NCBI GenBank assembly: GCA_964646575.1
Contig: CAZYFT010000016.1
Location: forward strand, 1-15,154
Length of the DNA stretch: 15,154 nucleotides
Origin: GCA-016700035 sp964646575
GTDB lineage: Bacteria; Patescibacteriota; Saccharimonadia; CAILAD01; GCA-016700035
Reading direction: 5' to 3'
Under the pieces are notes generated by a model. It did not search any database, was not told the DNA's origin, and was given only the letters and a program-made list of their open reading frames with translations. Each line of letters opens with the position of its first letter. Within the stretch, counting starts at the first letter, position 1. A program made the position numbers and the translations under genes. Shown one piece after another: positions 12,356-15,154 of the stretch.

Positions 12356-12385
12356 ATTATGTGTTGTATTTCAAAAAATAATCAA
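12356..12385 (-). promoter_or_regulatory. Possible rny promoter TTGATT - 18 nt - CATAAT
   Basis: On the minus strand TTGATT (12385-12380) and CATAAT (12361-12356) are 18 nt apart, giving a leader of roughly 50 nt before rny that carries the Shine-Dalgarno at 12306-12301. Other weak hexamers exist in this AT-rich stretch. Confidence 0.4.
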
Positions 12386-12449
12386 AAAACAGATTTACTG
12401 TGCATCTCTATTGTTCGCCTTTTCGGGCCAGAGTGCAAGCTTGAGGGGG

Positions 12450-12455
12450 TATACT
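12450..12455 (+). promoter_or_regulatory. -10 box (TATACT) of a leaderless promoter for the NUDIX gene
   Basis: TATACT ends 7 nt before the ATG at 12463. The G-rich run just before the box (GAGGGGG) is upstream of it and so would not be in the mRNA. Confidence 0.55.
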
Positions 12456-12462
12456 AGTAACC

Positions 12463-12906
12463 ATGGAAAGAGGTCCAAAAACTCCAAATGCTTACTATCG
12501 TGTCAGCGTGAAAGCACTGATAACAAACGAAGAAGGTAAAATTCTCGTAGTGAATGAGCGTAGTCTAGGCTGGGATTTGCCTGGTGGCGGTTTAGACTGG
12601 GGTGAGAGTGCGGGTGATGCATTAAAAAGAGAACTTCTAGAAGAACTTGGTTGTTTGGCCGAGATTGAAGAACAGCCGTGCTTAATTGCACCCTCAAGCG
12701 CCGCCGTATATGACCGACATGTGCTTTGGATTATTTATAAAGCCAAGATAGATCCTGGTGAAATTCAAAAAACTGATGAGGTGAGTGAAATTGCTTTTGT
12801 GAGTGTAGAAGATTTTCAGGCCAACGAAGAAAAGTACGAAGCTATGACCTGGGAAAGTCCGATTGATTTCTGGGCAGAACTGAAAAAACTAGTTAAAAGT
12901 AGCTAG
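12463..12906 (+). CDS. NUDIX hydrolase
   Basis: A 147-residue pyrophosphohydrolase of the NUDIX superfamily, which cleaves nucleoside diphosphates linked to another group. The NUDIX box (GX5EX7REUXEEXGU) is complete: GGLDWGE, seven residues, then RELLEELGC, with the metal-binding Glu pair in REXXEE. The preceding DLPGGG strand-loop and an N-terminal strand (RVSVKALITNEEGKILVVNE) fit the fold. The substrate cannot be told from the box; house-cleaning of oxidised or free nucleotides is typical. It is the only plus-strand gene in the right half, with its own leaderless-type promoter. Its stop codon overlaps the stop of tsaB in a shared CTAG, and a hairpin formed by the gene end may terminate both. 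Confidence 0.92.
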   Translation: MERGPKTPNAYYRVSVKALITNEEGKILVVNERSLGWDLPGGGLDWGESAGDALKRELLEELGCLAEIEEQPCLIAPSSAAVYDRHVLWIIYKAKIDPGEIQKTDEVSEIAFVSVEDFQANEEKYEAMTWESPIDFWAELKKLVKSS

Positions 12907-12912
12907 TTTTTT
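12883..12912. terminator. Bidirectional terminator built into two overlapping gene ends
   Basis: AAAAAACTAG (12883-12892) and CTAGTTTTTT (12903-12912) are perfect 10-bp arms around a 10-nt loop, giving a T-run on both strands. The arms encode the last residues of both the NUDIX protein and TsaB. The stem is AT-rich, so its strength is uncertain. Confidence 0.5.
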
Positions 12913-13292
12913 GGTTTTGTAATATTTGGTTCGCGATCGTATGTCGGAATTACATACTTGCCGGTATTTGCCTGGGCAAGTTTTTGTGTGCCCATAGCTA
13001 ACCAGTTCTCACCTTCACCCGCCGCGACAGGAATTTTGTGAGAATACGCGAGAGCATTGGCAACCGTTGCACCAATGCGCAAACCAGTAAATGAACCACT
13101 CCCAGAAAATACTATAATTCCAGAAAGTTTTTGGGTCGAAGCATTATTTTCTGCCAAGAAAGCCTGAATTTTACTTACCAAAGTTGCGGCCAGTGTGCGA
13201 TGGGCTTCCCATTCGTATCTGGCTATTTCTTTGCCTTCTTCTACCAAAATAAGTTCCGCTAATGGCTTATCGGTTCTCAATGCCAGTATCAT
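12903..13292 (-). CDS. tsaB: TsaB, tRNA t6A37 modification protein, short form
   Basis: A 129-residue TsaB-like protein, the partner that supports TsaD in adding threonylcarbamoyl to A37 of ANN-decoding tRNAs. The ASKHA-type N-terminal half is clear: MILALRTDKPLAELILVE, then the signature GIIVFSGSGSFTGLRIGATVANALAYS (split around residues 58-84; usually GPGSFTGLRIG). Typical TsaB is about 220-230 residues; this one ends soon after the signature, leaving out the C-terminal half. The tail (YDREPNITKPKN) ends in a clean stop shared with the neighbouring gene, so the short form looks natural; shortened TsaB is plausible in reduced CPR genomes. The first motif has LALRTD where the family usually has LAIDTS. 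It overlaps tsaE as ATGA. Confidence 0.88.
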   Translation of the reverse strand: MILALRTDKPLAELILVEEGKEIARYEWEAHRTLAATLVSKIQAFLAENNASTQKLSGIIVFSGSGSFTGLRIGATVANALAYSHKIPVAAGEGENWLAMGTQKLAQANTGKYVIPTYDREPNITKPKN

Positions 13293-13783
13293 TCTAGTGT
13301 CTCCAATTCTTGTTTCGCGTCGGCCAGCCTCTTTTGTGTCGACTCGCCCGTACCACGCACTTCATAACGGCGAGCATCTTCATCTATAAAATGTACCTCT
13401 ACCACAAACCTATCCTCGGTGAGATGATTTCGAAAATGATCTGCCCACTCCACGCAAATTACCGAGTCACCTCCAGCAATTACCTCTCGCATTTCTTCTA
13501 AGAGAATTCCATCATCACCCAAACGATATAGATCGTAGTGTTCGAGCGTACCGCCACTCGGGATCTTGTACGAACGCTGAATATTATATGTCGGGCTCGT
13601 TACTGTTTGTTCTATACCAAGCCCAGCGGCGATACCTTTAATGAGCGTGGTTTTGCCACCACCAAGATCACCAACAAACTCTAGCACATCACCAAGCTGT
13701 AAGATTACGCCAAGCTTACGACCGAGAGCTAAGCTTTGCTCGTAGCCTGACGAAAAAAGATGTAATTTCTGGTCTGTATTCAT
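13289..13783 (-). CDS. tsaE: TsaE, ATPase of the tRNA t6A37 pathway
   Basis: A 164-residue P-loop ATPase that works with TsaB and TsaD in t6A tRNA modification. The Walker A is GDLGGGKTT at residues 38-46, followed by the family features TSPTYNIQRSY and HYDLYRLGDD and the late strand SVICVEWADHF that ends in the conserved E-W. It has a basic/acidic C-terminal helix (QKRLADAKQELETLE) beyond the usual end. I chose ATG 13783 because a TAGGAT box ends 9 nt before it; the in-frame ATG at 13792 abuts the same box and would add three residues. Either start puts the first about 70-80 nt inside the lamin-tail gene in another frame. The stop overlaps the tsaB start as ATGA. Confidence 0.92.
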   Translation of the reverse strand: MNTDQKLHLFSSGYEQSLALGRKLGVILQLGDVLEFVGDLGGGKTTLIKGIAAGLGIEQTVTSPTYNIQRSYKIPSGGTLEHYDLYRLGDDGILLEEMREVIAGGDSVICVEWADHFRNHLTEDRFVVEVHFIDEDARRYEVRGTGESTQKRLADAKQELETLE

Positions 13784-15005
13784 ATACTCCATATCCTACC
13801 GCGAGAACACCTATTCCGGCTACTAACCAAACCCACGGGACCGATTCAGCCTGTGCATCCACCATATCCGTATTCTTACTTGCAGCACTCGCAGCTGCTG
13901 TTTTTGCGAGCTTAGGTGTCTTAGCCTTTGCGACTTTAGCTTTTTTCTTTGCGGATTTGACGGTTGTTTTCTTCGACTTAGACTTGGTGACTGCCGCGGC
14001 AACAACCTCCTGACTGGCAAGCGGGCTATTTGCCGCATTGGGAGTTGGAGTAGCCAACCAGCCCCAGCCTTCAGTACTTGAGCCATATGTTAACCCTTCC
14101 TGAGCAGCGCCATAATCTGGAGTAGTCATAACCGTTTCACCAGCTGGGTTTACAAGCGCAACTGTGTCCCCAGAATTATTGAGAGATATTTTTGTCAGCG
14201 AAGACATAAGCGCCAAATACTGGCCGGATTGTAAACTCACACCATCAAGAGAAGATGTGTGACCAGCTGCATCTCGTAATTTCCAACCATTTAACTGCAC
14301 GCTTTCTGGACCAGCATTAAACAGCTCAATGAACTCATCGGAAACATCCGTTGCCGGAGCAGTAGGGTCGGGAAATAATTCTGTAATCTCTACCGTTGCA
14401 TCCAGTTCTGTCGACACTGGTGTTGGGTTAACCGGATCAGGATTAGATGGAGTTTCAGTCGAGATATCAATGTTAGCAGCCTCGAAATCAGCAACATTAT
14501 TTTGTGTATCAATCAGCTGACCAGATGTATCTGATTTACGCGTAAGGACCTGGCCTGCCATAACCGCAGAAGCCGTAGTTCCTTCCGGCGCGTCTCCCGT
14601 CCCCCATGCTAAAGCATCAAGAAGTTCTCCTGTAGATGACAGAATTCTGAGGTTACCACCACTTTGTGCGAATCCACTATCAAGCTCACCATTACGATCT
14701 CGTTTAGTGGCAAACACATAATCCTCACCACTAGCGATTGTCGCGCCATTAGCCACTTTAGCTTTCTCATACCAACTCTTACCGGTAGCGGCCTTATATT
14801 CGACTGCAACACCACTGATGTCTATGCTCGAGAGACTAGCATTATGAATCATCACAAATTCATCAGTCGCATCGACTGGAGAGCCAAAGTATGCCTGATA
14901 AATTACGAGACCCTCAGTGCTTTTATTCGTCTCGGCCTGCGCAATCTGAGCTGCAGGCACCAAAGCAAAAACTCCTGCCAATAATCCTAAAAGTACACGC
15001 TTCAT
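13716..15005 (-). CDS. Surface-anchored protein with two lamin-tail domains
   Basis: A 429-residue exported protein. Residues 1-24 are a signal peptide (MKRVLLGLLAGVFALVPAA, cleavage likely after AQA). Two lamin-tail (LTD) beta-sandwich domains follow: one near 30-155 (EFVMIHNASLSSIDISG... and GGNLRILSSTGELLDALAWG) and one near 200-325 (VEITELFPDP, DEFIELFNAGPESVQLNGWK, LNNSGDTVALVNPAGE), joined by a Pro/Thr/Ser linker (NPDPVNPTPVSTE). A Lys/Ala-rich spacer leads to a C-terminal helix (VPWVWLVAGIGVLAVGYGVY) and a short basic tail, so the protein stays anchored in the membrane with its domains outside. The start at 15005 has a strong Shine-Dalgarno (AGGGGGAAG); a longer reading to 15089 would hide the signal peptide. 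The 3' end overlaps tsaE by about 70 nt. Confidence 0.87.
   Translation of the reverse strand: MKRVLLGLLAGVFALVPAAQIAQAETNKSTEGLVIYQAYFGSPVDATDEFVMIHNASLSSIDISGVAVEYKAATGKSWYEKAKVANGATIASGEDYVFATKRDRNGELDSGFAQSGGNLRILSSTGELLDALAWGTGDAPEGTTASAVMAGQVLTRKSDTSGQLIDTQNNVADFEAANIDISTETPSNPDPVNPTPVSTELDATVEITELFPDPTAPATDVSDEFIELFNAGPESVQLNGWKLRDAAGHTSSLDGVSLQSGQYLALMSSLTKISLNNSGDTVALVNPAGETVMTTPDYGAAQEGLTYGSSTEGWGWLATPTPNAANSPLASQEVVAAAVTKSKSKKTTVKSAKKKAKVAKAKTPKLAKTAAASAASKNTDMVDAQAESVPWVWLVAGIGVLAVGYGVYEYRPEITSFFVRLRAKLSSRS
13793..13798 (-). promoter_or_regulatory. Possible internal -10 box (TAGGAT) of tsaE-tsaB
   Basis: TAGGAT on the minus strand, identical to the photolyase -10, ends 9 nt before ATG 13783. 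It lies within the 3' part of the lamin-tail gene, so tsaE-tsaB could be transcribed separately from that gene. Confidence 0.35.
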
Positions 15006-15059
15006 TCTTCCCCCTATTCTTTTCAGCTGTTCCCAACCATACACCTGCCGAAAACCGAA

Positions 15060-15089
15060 AGTAAAGCGTATGCGCAATACTTTTGTCAA
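15060..15089 (-). promoter_or_regulatory. Minus-strand promoter TTGACA - 18 nt - TTTACT of the lamin-tail gene
   Basis: A consensus TTGACA (minus strand, 15089-15084) is 18 nt from TTTACT (15065-15060). The transcript would have a leader of about 45-50 nt containing the Shine-Dalgarno of the gene at 15005. Confidence 0.5.
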
Positions 15090-15129
15090 AAAACCCAGTC
15101 TAACAGATGATTTTTATACATCTTGCTTA

Positions 15130-15138
15130 TGCTAAAAT
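15130..15138 (+). promoter_or_regulatory. Extended -10 (TGCTAAAAT) of a gene leaving the window on the right
   Basis: TG-C-TAAAAT points rightward at the very edge. Possible starts follow at ATG 15141 (2 nt after the box), GTG 15144 (5 nt) and ATG 15150 (11 nt); the window ends before the frame can be judged. It would be divergent from the lamin-tail gene. Confidence 0.45.
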
Positions 15139-15154
15139 GAATGGTGAATATGCG

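Noticed and set aside
11838..12539. Long plus-strand frame (233 codons) opposite rny, rich in Phe and Cys
   Set aside because: It is the mirror of the charged RNase Y coiled coil and runs through the promoter region and NUDIX start. It has no fitting initiation signal and low-complexity composition.
1..15154. Alternative genetic code (UGA as Gly)
   Set aside because: TGA serves as a normal terminal stop in many intact genes here (idi, ymdB upstream gene, tsaE), with no in-frame TGA inside conserved domains other than the single frameshift in the receiver gene.
1..15154. CRISPR array, insertion sequence or phage genes
   Set aside because: No regularly spaced repeats, transposase or phage structural proteins were found on reading both strands.

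Overview
The window looks like a chromosomal piece of a Candidate Phyla Radiation (Patescibacteria) bacterium, most likely a Saccharibacteria-like lineage. The grounds are the gene types and the architecture: a shortened TsaB, an RNase Y/YmdB operon, DUF5652 and PLDc_N-like mini membrane proteins, a membrane-anchored cytochrome b5-like protein, a two-domain lamin-tail surface protein, dense packing with many 1-14 nt overlaps, and scattered single tRNA genes. UGA is used as a normal stop, which argues against the recoded Gracilibacteria/Absconditabacteria. The lineage call is inference; no rRNA or ribosomal protein is present to fix it.

Left part (1-5984): a small zinc-ribbon protein, a DUF1801 protein overlapping a type I isopentenyl-diphosphate isomerase, tRNA-Pro, a DUF5652 membrane protein, an unrecognised GC-richer gene on the minus strand, then a DNA photolyase followed by a GT39-type protein mannosyltransferase, a cytochrome b5-like anchored protein, and a convergent PLDc_N-like membrane protein. 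A perfect 19-bp palindrome sits inside the promoter of the unrecognised gene, between it and the photolyase.

Middle (6040-7503): tRNA-Gly, tRNA-Arg and tRNA-His, then a GC-richer three-gene operon with its own promoter and terminator: two unrecognised small acidic proteins and a stand-alone response-regulator receiver domain. In this assembly the second gene has AUA where its start codon should be, and the receiver is broken by one extra C in a C7 run.

Right part, almost all minus strand (7502-15154): a short-chain dehydrogenase, an MgtE magnesium transporter, an operon rny - small Cys-rich membrane protein - ymdB, a plus-strand NUDIX hydrolase, and lamin-tail surface protein - tsaE - tsaB. 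TsaE and TsaB belong to the t6A37 tRNA-modification pathway. RNase Y and YmdB connect to mRNA turnover.

The strongest general pattern is regulatory. Seven genes at the head of transcription units have a -10 hexamer (TANNNT) ending only 5-8 nt before the ATG, so the start codon would itself be the transcript's first base (leaderless mRNA). Several genes inside operons, and the two GC-richer islands, use Shine-Dalgarno sequences instead. The window therefore seems to show two initiation styles side by side.
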